The position numbers and the translations under genes were made by a program. A stretch of 64,000 nucleotides of DNA. Origin: Synechococcales cyanobacterium CNB. GTDB taxonomy: Bacteria; Planctomycetota; Phycisphaerae; Phycisphaerales; UBA1924. Shown piece by piece: positions 1 through 7,760 of the stretch. The notes beneath the pieces were generated by a model, which ran no database searches, was not told the origin of the DNA, and saw only the letters and a program-made list of their open reading frames with translations. The stretch is from NCBI GenBank assembly GCA_030263455.1, contig SZOZ01000003.1, positions 1 through 64,000 of the forward strand, written 5' to 3'. Every line of letters begins with the position of its first letter. Position 1 is the stretch's first letter.

Positions 1-196
1 CGAGTGCCTCGCCGTCGAGGAACCCGGCCGGCGGCTCGACCCCCCGGCCATCGTCCAGCGACGCCGCGAAACCTCGCGCCGCGCCGCCGCGCAACTCCTG
101 AGGTTCAACCCCGTGACCCGGGCCGCGCCGAGCGGGCAGCGGTCGCCGACGGCGAGCGATCCCGCGCCGGCTCCCGAGGCTCGAACGCAACCCGGC
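1..196. other. Window edge, no supported gene
   Basis: This stretch lies downstream of the minus-strand gspE stop. Short open frames exist on both strands; one on the minus strand could begin at an ATG at 51 and run off the edge. None shows a recognisable motif, so nothing is assigned. The open plus-strand frame that continues to 2011 is the antisense shadow of gspE. Confidence 0.4.
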
Positions 197-1882
197 TCAC
201 ACAGCGAGCGCGCGCATCACCTCGGCGATCGTCGTCACGCCCGCGCGGGCCTTGTCGTACCCGTCCTGCTTGAGCGTGAACAGATCCCCGTCCTCGATCG
301 CCCGCGCGGCGATCTGCGGCGCGTTGACACGCTGCATCACCATCTCCCGGATCGCCGGGTTCATCCGCAGCAGCTCGTACACGCCGACGCGCCCGCGGTA
401 CCCCGTCCCCCGGCACGCCCTGCACCCCTCGCCCCGGACGAGCACCTCACCCCTGCCCAACCCGAAGTCCTCCGGCAGGTCGCCCAGATCCGGCTTGTAT
501 TCGACCCGGCACTCCTCGCACACGCGACGCACCAGGCGCTGGGCCATCACGCCCTCGACCGACGACGACACAAGGAACGGCTCAACCCCCATGTCCAGCA
601 ACCGGGTCGTTGCTCCCGCGGCGTCGTTCGTGTGCAGGGTCGAGAAGACCAGATGCCCCGTCAGCGAGGCCTGCACCGCGACCTCCGCCGTCTCACGATC
701 TCGGATCTCGCCGATCATCACCACGTCCGGGTCGTGACGCAGCACCGCCCGCAGCCCGGCCGCGAACGTCATCCCGATCTTCGAATGAACCTGGATCTGG
801 TTCACACCCCCGACGTGATACTCGACCGGATCCTCGACCGTGATCACCTTGATCTCGTCGCTCACGATCCGGTTCAGCGAGGCATACAGCGTCGTCGACT
901 TGCCCGATCCGGTCGGTCCCGTGACCAGCAGAATCCCGTGCGGACGCGCGATCAGACGGTCCCACGGCTCCAGCACCGCTCTCGGCATCCCGAGGTCGTC
1001 CAGGCTCATCAGCACAGCGGACTTGTTCAGCACGCGCAGCACCACGCCCTCGCCGAACAGCATCGGGATCACGCTCACGCGAAGGTCGTATTCCTGGACC
1101 GGGCCGCCCTCGGCACGATGGCGGAACGTGATACGCCCGTCCTGCGGGGTACGCTTCTCCGCGATGTTCAGGTTCGCCATGATCTTCAGGCGGCTGATGA
1201 TCGCAGGACCGAAACGATGGATCGTCGCCGGCACGTTCGCACGCTGAAGCACGCCGTCGATCCGGTACCGGACCAGCAACTTGCCCTCGTACGGCTCGAC
1301 ATGCACGTCAGTCGCCCGCTCCGTCACGGCCTCCACCAGGATGTCGTTCACCAGCTTGATGACCGACGCTTCCTGCGCCTGCTCCAGTTCCTCCGCCGTC
1401 CCGGGAGCCGCCTCCGCTGCCTTCCCGGCAAGCCCCGCCGACATCTCGTCCAGCGTGTCCCCGCCGACACCGTAGTTCGCGCGGATGAACTTCCGCAGGT
1501 CGTCCTCGTCCGCAAGCACGAGATCGATCTGGCAGCCGGTCAGCAGCCGCAGCTCATCCAGCACTGCAAGCTCGAACGGGTCGCTGGTCGCCACCGTCAG
1601 CGTCCCGTTCTCCCGAGCGATCGGCACGCACGACTGCCGATACACCAGCTTCGCCGGCAGGCACTCGAGCACCTTCGGCTCGACCACCACCGAGGCCAGG
1701 TCCACCACCGGCAGGTGGAACTGGTCCCCGATCGCCTGCAGCACCTGCTCTCTGGTCACCAGCCCGAGCCGGACCAGCACCCGGTCCAGTCGTTCGCCGG
1801 TGTCGCGGTGCTCCGCCAGCGCCTGCTCCAGCTGAGCCCGGCTGATCAGCCCGCGTTCAAGAAGGACGGTCCCGATGCCCAT
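197..1882 (-). CDS. gspE: Type II secretion / type IV pilus assembly ATPase GspE (PilB family)
   Basis: This is the cytoplasmic hexameric ATPase that powers pseudopilus assembly. The 561 residues are a full-length family size. The N-terminal half is a MshEN-like domain (MGIGTVLLERGLISRAQLEQ at the start). The Walker A motif GPTGSGKST lies near residue 320, followed by the Asp box EDPVEY, the Walker B region DPDVVMIGEIRD and the His box STLHTND. A zinc-type four-cysteine motif (CEEC near residue 455, CRAC near 490) is present, as is usual in GspE and PilB. It stands alone on the minus strand, pointing away from the gspF-gspD genes that start about 1.7 kb away, so it is probably transcribed separately. 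GspE and PilB cannot be told apart from sequence alone; the neighbouring gspD operon favours GspE. Confidence 0.95.
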   Translation of the reverse strand: MGIGTVLLERGLISRAQLEQALAEHRDTGERLDRVLVRLGLVTREQVLQAIGDQFHLPVVDLASVVVEPKVLECLPAKLVYRQSCVPIARENGTLTVATSDPFELAVLDELRLLTGCQIDLVLADEDDLRKFIRANYGVGGDTLDEMSAGLAGKAAEAAPGTAEELEQAQEASVIKLVNDILVEAVTERATDVHVEPYEGKLLVRYRIDGVLQRANVPATIHRFGPAIISRLKIMANLNIAEKRTPQDGRITFRHRAEGGPVQEYDLRVSVIPMLFGEGVVLRVLNKSAVLMSLDDLGMPRAVLEPWDRLIARPHGILLVTGPTGSGKSTTLYASLNRIVSDEIKVITVEDPVEYHVGGVNQIQVHSKIGMTFAAGLRAVLRHDPDVVMIGEIRDRETAEVAVQASLTGHLVFSTLHTNDAAGATTRLLDMGVEPFLVSSSVEGVMAQRLVRRVCEECRVEYKPDLGDLPEDFGLGRGEVLVRGEGCRACRGTGYRGRVGVYELLRMNPAIREMVMQRVNAPQIAARAIEDGDLFTLKQDGYDKARAGVTTIAEVMRALAV

Positions 1883-2018
1883 GTGGTCTCGATTCTACAG
1901 GTCGCTCCCCCGCAGGAAGCGGCATATCTCGTAACAGCGACCACCCGATTCGGCGAATGGCCCCAGCACGCCCGAAAAAACCACGCTCGGCACGGTTTGC
2001 ACGGGATTTGATCGCTCG

Positions 2019-2819
2019 TTACCCCGGATACGTCGCGCTCGTCCGGTCGCTCTCCCAGACGGTCACCGACCGGAGCCTTGCCCCCGGCGAGGCCTCCCGC
2101 AACGCCCCCTCCAACAAGCCGTGAAACACCAGGGCGATGTTCTCCACCGAGGGAATCATCCCGCTCCGCTCGCCGAACTCGGCCGTGTCCAGGTTCAGGT
2201 GCTTGTGGTCGAAACGGTCCACGATCGTCTCGACCACCACCCGTTCCAGGCCCGCCAGGTCCAGAATCGTTCTCCCGCCATCCGGCACGGGCATCGCCAC
2301 GCACGGCTCCACGATGTAGTTGTGCCCGTGCCCGTGCGGGCTGTTGCACTTGCCGAAACACGCCCGGTTCCGCTCGTCGCTCCACGATGCGACATGCAGC
2401 CGGTGCGATGCCGCAAGTTCAAACCGCTGGCGCACCAGCACCGTGCTCGTCTCGTCGGCGTGCATCTCGAGGCAATGGTAGGGGCTGAGCCGCCACCGTA
2501 CCCGCGCGAGCGGCACGGGCAACGCCCCGCGCACCGCGCCCACGATCGAGGGCAGCAGTGCGCCGGGGTCGGTCTCCGGTCTCTCGCGGCAGGCCCGCGC
2601 GATGATCGGCACCGCCGCGCGCCGCACCGCCGCGTCGAAGTCCTTGACGTTCAGCAGGTACCCGCTCTCGCCGTCGGGTTCGCCGACACAGGCGACGTCC
2701 AGTTCGTAGTGCCGTCCCAGCCCGCGCATCGGCGGCGATCCGGCGTAGCGGTTCACGCCCGGCGGGTCGTCGCCCTCGGGATTCACGGAGAACCGAACCG
2801 TGCGGCAGAGTTCGACCAC
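2019..2819 (-). CDS. Tandem 6-pyruvoyl-tetrahydropterin synthase / 6-carboxytetrahydropterin synthase-like protein
   Basis: The C-terminal half (about residues 140-265) is a complete PTPS/QueD-type domain. It shows the zinc histidines ASHRLH and HGHGHNY, the active-site cysteine in CFGKCNSPHG, DHKHLN and a terminal ESDRTS motif. QueD-type enzymes act in queuosine synthesis and PTPS-type enzymes in pterin synthesis. The N-terminal half begins RTVRFSVNPEG and has GRHYELDV and LLNVKDFD, so it looks like a second PTPS fold. It lacks the zinc-histidine set and is probably structural. The start is uncertain: GTG at 2819 fits the usual beginning of the family, while an ATG at 2858 adds 13 residues and leaves only 6 bp to the divergent start at 2865. 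No other queuosine genes are nearby. Confidence 0.85.
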   Translation of the reverse strand: MVELCRTVRFSVNPEGDDPPGVNRYAGSPPMRGLGRHYELDVACVGEPDGESGYLLNVKDFDAAVRRAAVPIIARACRERPETDPGALLPSIVGAVRGALPVPLARVRWRLSPYHCLEMHADETSTVLVRQRFELAASHRLHVASWSDERNRACFGKCNSPHGHGHNYIVEPCVAMPVPDGGRTILDLAGLERVVVETIVDRFDHKHLNLDTAEFGERSGMIPSVENIALVFHGLLEGALREASPGARLRSVTVWESDRTSATYPG

Positions 2820-2852
2820 GAGCGACTCTAGCGGCAGACTCCGGCCTTGTGC

Positions 2853-2858
2853 TACCAT
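2853..2858 (+). promoter_or_regulatory. Candidate -10 element of a leaderless promoter for the Gpx gene
   Basis: TACCAT is followed by CCCCGC and then the ATG at 2865, so transcription would begin at or near the start codon. The same TA-S-Y-AT-CCC layout recurs at 29286, 47145 and 50217. No clear -35 element is visible. Confidence 0.4.
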
Positions 2859-2864
2859 CCCCGC

Positions 2865-3533
2865 ATGATCACCAACCCGCACGTTCGGCCGGTCTGGGCG
2901 GTCTGCCTCGCGGCGGCCGCGTTCTCGGGGAGCAGCGCCATGGCACAGGTGGAGACCGCCCCGAAGCCCGCGGCGCAGCCGGAATCGCTCGCGGCCAAGG
3001 ACCCCGCGTACGTCCTCGGGTTCACCATGGCGGACATCGACGGCAAGGAGCGGAAACTCTCCGAGCACGCGGGCAAGGTCGTCCTGATGGTGAACGTCGC
3101 CAGCAGGTGCGGGCTGACGCCGCAGTACGAGCAGTTGCAGGGCGTCTACGAGAAGTTCAAGAAGGAGGGGCTTGTGGTGCTGGCCTTCCCGGCCAACAAC
3201 TTCGGCGAGCAGGAGCCTGGCACGAACAGCGAGATCAAGGCGTTCTGCACCTCGCGTTACGGGGTGACGTTCCCGGTCTTTGCCAAGATCAGCGTCAAGG
3301 GGGACGACCAGCACGGTCTGTACAAGCGACTGACGGGGCAGCCCGAGCCGATCGGTGGCGAGGTCAAGTGGAACTTCACGAAGTTTCTTGTTGACCGTTC
3401 GGGCCGGGTGGTGGCGAGGTTCGAGCCGCGTACGAGGCCGGATGACCCCGAGGTGATCGACAGGATCGTCGAGTTGCTCGGGCAGCCCGCGCCGTCCGCG
3501 TCCGGTTCGACGGGCGCGCCGTCCGGCTCCTGA
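2865..3533 (+). CDS. Secreted glutathione peroxidase family protein
   Basis: This is a thioredoxin-fold peroxidase of the GPx/BtuE family, which reduces hydroperoxides using thioredoxin or glutathione. An N-terminal signal peptide ends near SSAMAQ at about residue 28, so it should act outside the cytoplasm. The peroxidatic site is NVASRCGLTPQY, with Cys instead of selenocysteine. The family motifs FPANNFGEQEPG (catalytic Gln and resolving region), KAFC and WNFTKFLVD are all present. The 222 residues equal a normal GPx plus the signal peptide and a Ser/Gly-rich tail. ATG 2865 is chosen because the signal sequence begins there; an upstream TTG at 2847 is in frame but less likely. gspF follows 24 bp downstream on the same strand. 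Confidence 0.9.
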   Translation: MITNPHVRPVWAVCLAAAAFSGSSAMAQVETAPKPAAQPESLAAKDPAYVLGFTMADIDGKERKLSEHAGKVVLMVNVASRCGLTPQYEQLQGVYEKFKKEGLVVLAFPANNFGEQEPGTNSEIKAFCTSRYGVTFPVFAKISVKGDDQHGLYKRLTGQPEPIGGEVKWNFTKFLVDRSGRVVARFEPRTRPDDPEVIDRIVELLGQPAPSASGSTGAPSGS

Positions 3534-3557
3534 CCCACGCGCCGCGGGGACCGCGCG

Positions 3558-4748
3558 ATGCCGACCTTTGAATACACGGCCCTGAGCAGCGCGGGGCAGC
3601 GGGTGTCGGGCGAGATCGCGGGCGCCAGCGAGCAGGCCGTCCTGAGCGAACTGGAGGCGCGCCGGCTGGTGCCGGTGAGCATCCGCGAGAAGGTGGCGCG
3701 TGGCTTTCGGTTGCGGCGTGGCGTGTCTGTGCGTGCGCTGGCGAACGCGTACCAGCAGTTGGCGGACATGCTGCATGCTGGGGTGCCGATGCTTCGGGCG
3801 TTGAGGCTGCTCGGCTCGCGCAAGAGCCAGCCCGTGCTTTCAAGGGTTTTCCGCGAGATGGCGGACGCCGTGTCCGAGGGTGAGGACCTCGGGGAGGCGA
3901 TGTCGCGGCGTCCGGACGTGTTCAAGCAGGTGCAGGTGGCGATGGTGCGTGCGGGGGAGAAGGGCGGGTTTCTCGACGCGGCCGTGGCGAGGCTCGGGCA
4001 GTTCCTGCTCGCGCAGGCGGAGTTGCGGAGCAAGGTCATCGGCAGCCTGGTGTACCCGTGCGCGCTGGTGGTGTTCGGTGTGGCGGTGCTTGGGTTCATC
4101 TTCGGGGTGTTCGTGCCGATGTTCCGGCCGATCTTCAACCGCCTGCCGAATGTCCCGCTCGTCACACAGGTCGTGTTCACGGCGAGCGACGCGGTGGGGC
4201 GGTACGGGCTGGTGACACTCGCGGTCGTGTCAGGGCTCGTTGTCTGCGGGATGTGGGCGGCGCGCCGTCCGGACGTGAGGCGGGCGATCGCGCGCGTCAG
4301 GACGCACGGGCCGATCATCGGGCCGCTGGTTCGGGCGCTGGCGACGGCCCGCTTCTGCCGGATGCTCGGCACGATGCTGGCGAACGGGGTTCCGATGCTT
4401 TCGGCGATGTCCACGGCGCGGGAGGCGGCCGGGAACCTGCTGCTCGAAGAGGCGGTGGAGCGGGCGATCGAGGGGGTTCGCGCGGGCGAGGCGCTCGCCC
4501 CCCCCCTTCGGGCGAGCGGCCTGTTCGCGGACGACGTGATCGAGATGATCGCGGTGGGTGAGGAGGCCGGGAACGTTGCCGAGGTGCTGATCACGGTGGC
4601 GGAGACGATCGAGAAGCGGATCGACCGCCTGCTGAGCACGGTGGTGCGGCTGATTGAGCCGCTGTTGCTGGTGGTCATTGCGATCGTGGTGCTGATCGTG
4701 GCCGTGGGCCTGATCCTGCCGCTGACGCAGTTGAGCGACATTCGGTAG
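3558..4748 (+). CDS. gspF: Type II secretion inner-membrane platform protein GspF
   Basis: GspF is the polytopic platform protein that couples the GspE ATPase to pseudopilin addition. The 396 residues match the family. The start MPTFEYTALSSAGQRVSGEI is typical. Two repeated T2SSF domains follow, each with the LADMLHAGVPMLRALRLL or MLANGVPMLSAMS signature. Membrane segments lie around residues 170-195, 215-235 and 370-390, and the end IVVLIVAVGLILPLTQLSDI is characteristic. A run of nine C bases at 4498-4506 falls inside the second domain (Ala-Pro-Pro-Leu). It probably forms a unit with the upstream Gpx gene. A 374-bp gap separates it from gspG, which has its own candidate promoter. Confidence 0.96.
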   Translation: MPTFEYTALSSAGQRVSGEIAGASEQAVLSELEARRLVPVSIREKVARGFRLRRGVSVRALANAYQQLADMLHAGVPMLRALRLLGSRKSQPVLSRVFREMADAVSEGEDLGEAMSRRPDVFKQVQVAMVRAGEKGGFLDAAVARLGQFLLAQAELRSKVIGSLVYPCALVVFGVAVLGFIFGVFVPMFRPIFNRLPNVPLVTQVVFTASDAVGRYGLVTLAVVSGLVVCGMWAARRPDVRRAIARVRTHGPIIGPLVRALATARFCRMLGTMLANGVPMLSAMSTAREAAGNLLLEEAVERAIEGVRAGEALAPPLRASGLFADDVIEMIAVGEEAGNVAEVLITVAETIEKRIDRLLSTVVRLIEPLLLVVIAIVVLIVAVGLILPLTQLSDIR

Positions 4749-4754
4749 GAGGAA

Positions 4755-4851
4755 GGGATCAAGGGACGCGGGATCAAGGGATCAGGGAGGAGGACAGTCC
4801 TCCTCGTCGTCATCGGCGCCAAGGAGGATCAGGGGAGAAGGGATCAAAGGG
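4755..4851 (+). repeat. Purine-rich degenerate GGGATCAAGGGA repeats
   Basis: The unit GGGATCAAGGGA occurs at 4755-4766 and 4770-4781, with variants near 4778, 4826 and 4840. The plus strand is almost all purine here. The tract begins directly after the gspF stop and lies upstream of the gspG promoter candidate. Function is unknown; it may be a decayed tandem repeat. Confidence 0.6.
4787..4805. repeat. Perfect inverted repeat downstream of gspF
   Basis: GAGGAGGAC, one A, then GTCCTCCTC form a perfect 9-bp inverted repeat about 40 bp after the gspF stop. There is no T-run after it, so it is not a classical terminator. It could be an RNA stem or a protein-binding site. Confidence 0.5.
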
Positions 4852-4939
4852 GGCACGGATCGAAAGAGAGAAGGGGAGGCAGAACAGGGGTTTTTGCTTG
4901 ATTCGAATCCACACTTTGTGATCCACTGCCGATTCTCGC

Positions 4940-4969
4940 TTGCGGTGGGGGGGCTGCTCATGCTAGTAT
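4940..4969 (+). promoter_or_regulatory. Candidate sigma-70-type promoter of the gspG-gspD operon
   Basis: TTGCGG at 4940-4945, an 18-bp spacer and TAGTAT at 4964-4969 with an upstream TGC (extended -10). A 10-bp palindrome GATTCGAATC at 4900-4909 lies 30 bp upstream and could be an operator. The hexamer ends exactly 6 nt before an ATG at 4976. Confidence 0.45.
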
Positions 4970-4975
4970 GGACTA

Positions 4976-5059
4976 ATGTTCCGTTCGTCCCGGGTGGCTG
5001 ATCCGTGGGCCGGGACGGCGGGTAGAAGAACCGAGGACGAAGTCCCCGGTGGCGGCTGA
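4976..5059 (+). CDS. Possible leaderless upstream ORF of 27 codons before gspG
   Basis: An ATG sits where transcription from the 4964 hexamer would start, and the frame stays open for 27 codons to TGA at 5057. The peptide resembles nothing known. It ends 63 nt before the gspG start. It may be a regulatory uORF or chance; the only support is the promoter spacing. Confidence 0.25.
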   Translation: MFRSSRVADPWAGTAGRRTEDEVPGGG

Positions 5060-5122
5060 GGGGTGGCAAGGACGCCCGCGGCATCGGTCGTCTCCGGAGC
5101 AGAGCAGAAAGGACGCCCGACC

Positions 5123-5617
5123 ATGAACCGCAAGTTCCGCCGGAGCCTCGCCCGGGGCTTCACGCTCGTAGAAGTGATGATCGTGATCGCGATCATCCTG
5201 GCGCTGAGCGCACTCGTCGGCCTGGCCGTGCTGAGCCGGCAGGAGCAGGCGAAGGAGTCGATGACGCAGGTGGACATCAACCGGATCAAGGATGCGATGC
5301 GTCTGTTCCGTCTGGATTTCGGGCGCTACCCGACGGACGACGAGGGAGTGAAGGTGCTGTGGGACAAGAACGCGCTGGACCCCGAGGCGGACGTGAGCAA
5401 GTGGCGAGGGTACCTGGAGGAGCCTCGACCGGCGGATCGGTGGGGGAACGAGTGGGGGTACCGTCAGATCAGCGACCGCGACGAGAGCCAGTTCGATCTG
5501 TGGTCGTTCGGCCCGAACGGGCAGGATGATCAGGGCGGCGAGGACGACATCACGTCGTGGCCGAAGGATGAGGAAGGCGATCTCGGCGGTCCGTTCATGC
5601 CGCCGGGTCGTGGCTGA
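5123..5617 (+). CDS. gspG: Major pseudopilin GspG
   Basis: GspG is the main subunit of the T2SS pseudopilus. ATG 5123 gives a short basic prepilin leader, MNRKFRRSLARG, cleaved before FTLVEVMIVIAIILA with the conserved Glu at position +5. The C-terminal GspG signature is present: DFGRYPTDDEGVKVLW, a Trp-Gly-Asn motif (DRWGNEWGY) and the FGPNGQDDQGGEDDI calcium-site loop. The 164 residues are slightly longer than the usual 140-150 because of a Pro/Gly tail. Translation signals are weak (AAAGGA upstream). It opens the gspGHIJKLMD gene run. Confidence 0.96.
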   Translation: MNRKFRRSLARGFTLVEVMIVIAIILALSALVGLAVLSRQEQAKESMTQVDINRIKDAMRLFRLDFGRYPTDDEGVKVLWDKNALDPEADVSKWRGYLEEPRPADRWGNEWGYRQISDRDESQFDLWSFGPNGQDDQGGEDDITSWPKDEEGDLGGPFMPPGRG

Positions 5618-5659
5618 TCCTCCGATCGCGCGGCGTGCCGTGCGAGGAGGGACCGACAG

Positions 5660-6370
5660 GTGCGACGCGGAGCGTTCACGCTGTTCGAGGTTCTGGTTGC
5701 GATTGCGTTGTTGATCGCGGCGGCGTCGCTGGCCGCGCCCGCGCTGGCGCGTCGGATGGGGGCCGCGCTGTTCGATGAATCGACGCGGCAGTTGGAGGGG
5801 GCGATCGCGCTGTGCCGCGCGGAGGCGCTGCGTGAGGGGAGGCCGATCGCGCTGATCGCACAGCCAGCGCGGGACGGGCTTCGGCTGCTGGGGCGTCCGA
5901 TCGGGGATGAGGAACCGGTCGAAGGCGTCGTGGACGCGAGCGGGACGGGCGAGGGGTGGTTCGTGTCGCCGGGCGAGTCTGCCGGTTCCGTGTGGGGGAG
6001 CGCGGTTTCGCAGGGTGAGATTCCCGTCTTCGTGCTGCCTTCGGGTGTGCGTGTGAGCGCGGAGCGTCCGGTGCCGACGGAGGCGATCGGGTTGGGTGTG
6101 GCGAGCGCGGGTGCCGGGGTCGGTCTTTCGCGGATGGATGGCGGGTTTGAGGCGGAAGCGGACGTGCCGCTGACGATCGCGGTGTTCCTGCCGGACGGAG
6201 GCGCGCTGGAGACCGCGCCGTTCTGGCTGATCGGGCCGGAGGGTCGGTCTGTCGAGGTTCGGATCAGCGCGGCGACGGGGAAGGCAACGCTTCGGGGGGT
6301 GCGTGCCGTCGCTCCGACCGGCGGCGCACGGTCGACTGCGTTCGAGGTTCCGCGGGGGGTCAGGCCGTGA
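5660..6370 (+). CDS. gspH: Minor pseudopilin GspH-like
   Basis: This is a pseudopilin with a short leader MRRGA and hydrophobic helix FTLFEVLVAIALLIAAASLA. Cleavage after Ala gives Phe +1 and Glu +5, which departs from the usual Gly at -1. The region FDESTRQLEGAIALCRAEAL matches the GspH-type helix that follows the membrane segment, and the C-terminus is beta-rich. The 236 residues are longer than typical GspH (about 170). The GTG start at 5660 is supported by AGGAGG at 5645-5650. The stop overlaps the gspI start (GTGA), so the genes are translationally coupled. Confidence 0.85.
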   Translation: MRRGAFTLFEVLVAIALLIAAASLAAPALARRMGAALFDESTRQLEGAIALCRAEALREGRPIALIAQPARDGLRLLGRPIGDEEPVEGVVDASGTGEGWFVSPGESAGSVWGSAVSQGEIPVFVLPSGVRVSAERPVPTEAIGLGVASAGAGVGLSRMDGGFEAEADVPLTIAVFLPDGGALETAPFWLIGPEGRSVEVRISAATGKATLRGVRAVAPTGGARSTAFEVPRGVRP

Positions 6371-6996
6371 TCGCGTGCCGCGCGAGGCGGGTTGACGGTC
6401 GGAGCCGCGGCGCGTTGCTGCTGGAGGTGATCCTGTCGCTGGCGATGTTCGCGATGGCGGCGATGGCGATATTGGCTGCGCTGACGCAGGGTACGACTGC
6501 GTTGGAGCGAGTGCGTGACGCCGCGTTGGCGGTGGACCTGGCGCGGACGGCGATGGCTGAGATCGAGGCTGGGGTGGCATCGCCTGCGAGTCTGAACGGG
6601 CCTGTGCCGGCGTGGCACGAGAGCGAGCGTGCGGAGGAGACGGGGGCGTTCGCGGATGCCCCCCCCTCGGGGACGGGGTGGGAGTTGGTGGTGGAGACCT
6701 CGCCTTCGGGGTTCCCGGAGTTGACGCACGTGCGGGTGACGTCGCTGAAGGTGTCGCCGGGCGGGGCGACGCTGGCGTCGTACACGCTGCACCAGTTGGT
6801 TCGGCTGGGCGCGATGGCGGAGGACGAGGTGGGGGCGGAGGACGAGTTGATGGACGCGATCCGCCGGGGCGAGCGTGAGCGGGAACAGCAGGAGCGATTC
6901 AACCGTCCGGACCCGTTCGAGCGTGAAAGCCCGCTGGACAGGCCTGGGAGGTTCGATGCGCCGGCGCGGCGGCCGGGCGGGGGGGGGCGTCGATGA
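6367..6996 (+). CDS. gspI: Minor pseudopilin GspI-like
   Basis: The leader ends GRSRG and is followed by ALLLEVILSLAMFAMAAMAIL with Glu at +5, a standard class III prepilin signal. Position and size (209 residues) suggest the GspI slot in the tip complex with GspJ and GspK. The C-terminal 50 residues are highly charged (Arg/Glu/Asp repeats) and end in a Gly run. The coding sequence contains a C8 tract (6659-6666) and a G9 tract (6979-6987), the latter 9 bp before the stop. It starts with GTG overlapping gspH and ends ATGA into gspJ. Confidence 0.8.
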   Translation: MIACRARRVDGRSRGALLLEVILSLAMFAMAAMAILAALTQGTTALERVRDAALAVDLARTAMAEIEAGVASPASLNGPVPAWHESERAEETGAFADAPPSGTGWELVVETSPSGFPELTHVRVTSLKVSPGGATLASYTLHQLVRLGAMAEDEVGAEDELMDAIRRGEREREQQERFNRPDPFERESPLDRPGRFDAPARRPGGGGRR

Positions 6997-7760
6997 GGCG
7001 GCGGGCGTTCACGCTGATGGAGACGCTGGTGGCGATCGTGCTGCTGCTCGCCCTGTCGGGGGCGGTGATGTCGTTCTTCTGGGACTCGCTGTCGCGGCGC
7101 GACACGCTGCTCGCGCTGAGCGGCGAGGTGCGGGCCGGGACGCTGCTGCTGGAACGGCTAGAGGCGGACTTCCTGACGGCGGTGGCGGCGGACGGAAAGG
7201 GGGGGGCTGGGATCACGGGGGATCGCGCGTCGGTGCGGGTCGTCTCGCGCGGGGTTCGGCCGACGCTGAACGGCGGGACGGCGGCGGGGGCGCTCGGGGA
7301 CGAGCAGGGACTGGCGGTTCGGTTCGACGAGGGTACGGGCCGCGTGAGCCTGCGTCGGTGGTCGGGTGACGATCCGGGCGAGGAGTCGGACGAGGTCGTT
7401 GCGGAGGGCGTGTCCGCGCTGCGGCTGCGGTACTTTGATGGGCGTTCGTGGCGGGATTCGTTCGACAGCAAGGCGGCGGGCGACCTGCCGGTGGCGGTGG
7501 AGGTGGCGTTGTGGTTCCGTCGGCCGGGCGATCCTCCGCCTCGGCCGGCGGTGGAGGGGGGGCCTGCCGCGCCGACGGAGGGGACCGAGCCTGAGGGGGG
7601 GGTGGAAGATGATCCGTTCGCGATGCCGGCGCCGTTCGAGGAGCCGGCGGTGTGGGAGGAGGAGGCGGTTGCGCCTGAGCTGCCGGAGCGTGAGCCGGAC
7701 AGGGTGCGTGTGATCATCGTGCCGGACGGGCCGTCCGCGGCGTGGAGGGCATCGCGATGA
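6993..7760 (+). CDS. gspJ: Minor pseudopilin GspJ-like
   Basis: The leader MRRRA and helix FTLMETLVAIVLLLALSGAVM, with Glu at +5 if cleaved after Ala, mark it as a pseudopilin. The following LSRRDTLLALSGEVRAGTLL and LERLEADFLTAV fit the GspJ fold region, as do the later VSALRLRYFDGRSWRDSFDS and LPVAVEVALWF, which are common in GspJ. The 255 residues end with a Pro/Glu-rich segment and a final VRVIIVPDG strand. The gene overlaps gspI and gspK by 4 bp each. Confidence 0.85.
   Translation: MRRRAFTLMETLVAIVLLLALSGAVMSFFWDSLSRRDTLLALSGEVRAGTLLLERLEADFLTAVAADGKGGAGITGDRASVRVVSRGVRPTLNGGTAAGALGDEQGLAVRFDEGTGRVSLRRWSGDDPGEESDEVVAEGVSALRLRYFDGRSWRDSFDSKAAGDLPVAVEVALWFRRPGDPPPRPAVEGGPAAPTEGTEPEGGVEDDPFAMPAPFEEPAVWEEEAVAPELPEREPDRVRVIIVPDGPSAAWRASR

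Noticed and set aside
113-2011. A 632-residue plus-strand frame opposite gspE
   Set aside because: His/Arg-rich shadow frame without motifs, opposite a gene with full Walker and zinc motifs.
4900-4909. tRNA T-arm-like GATTCGAATC near the gspG promoter
   Set aside because: No acceptor, D or anticodon stems around it; it is just a 10-bp palindrome.
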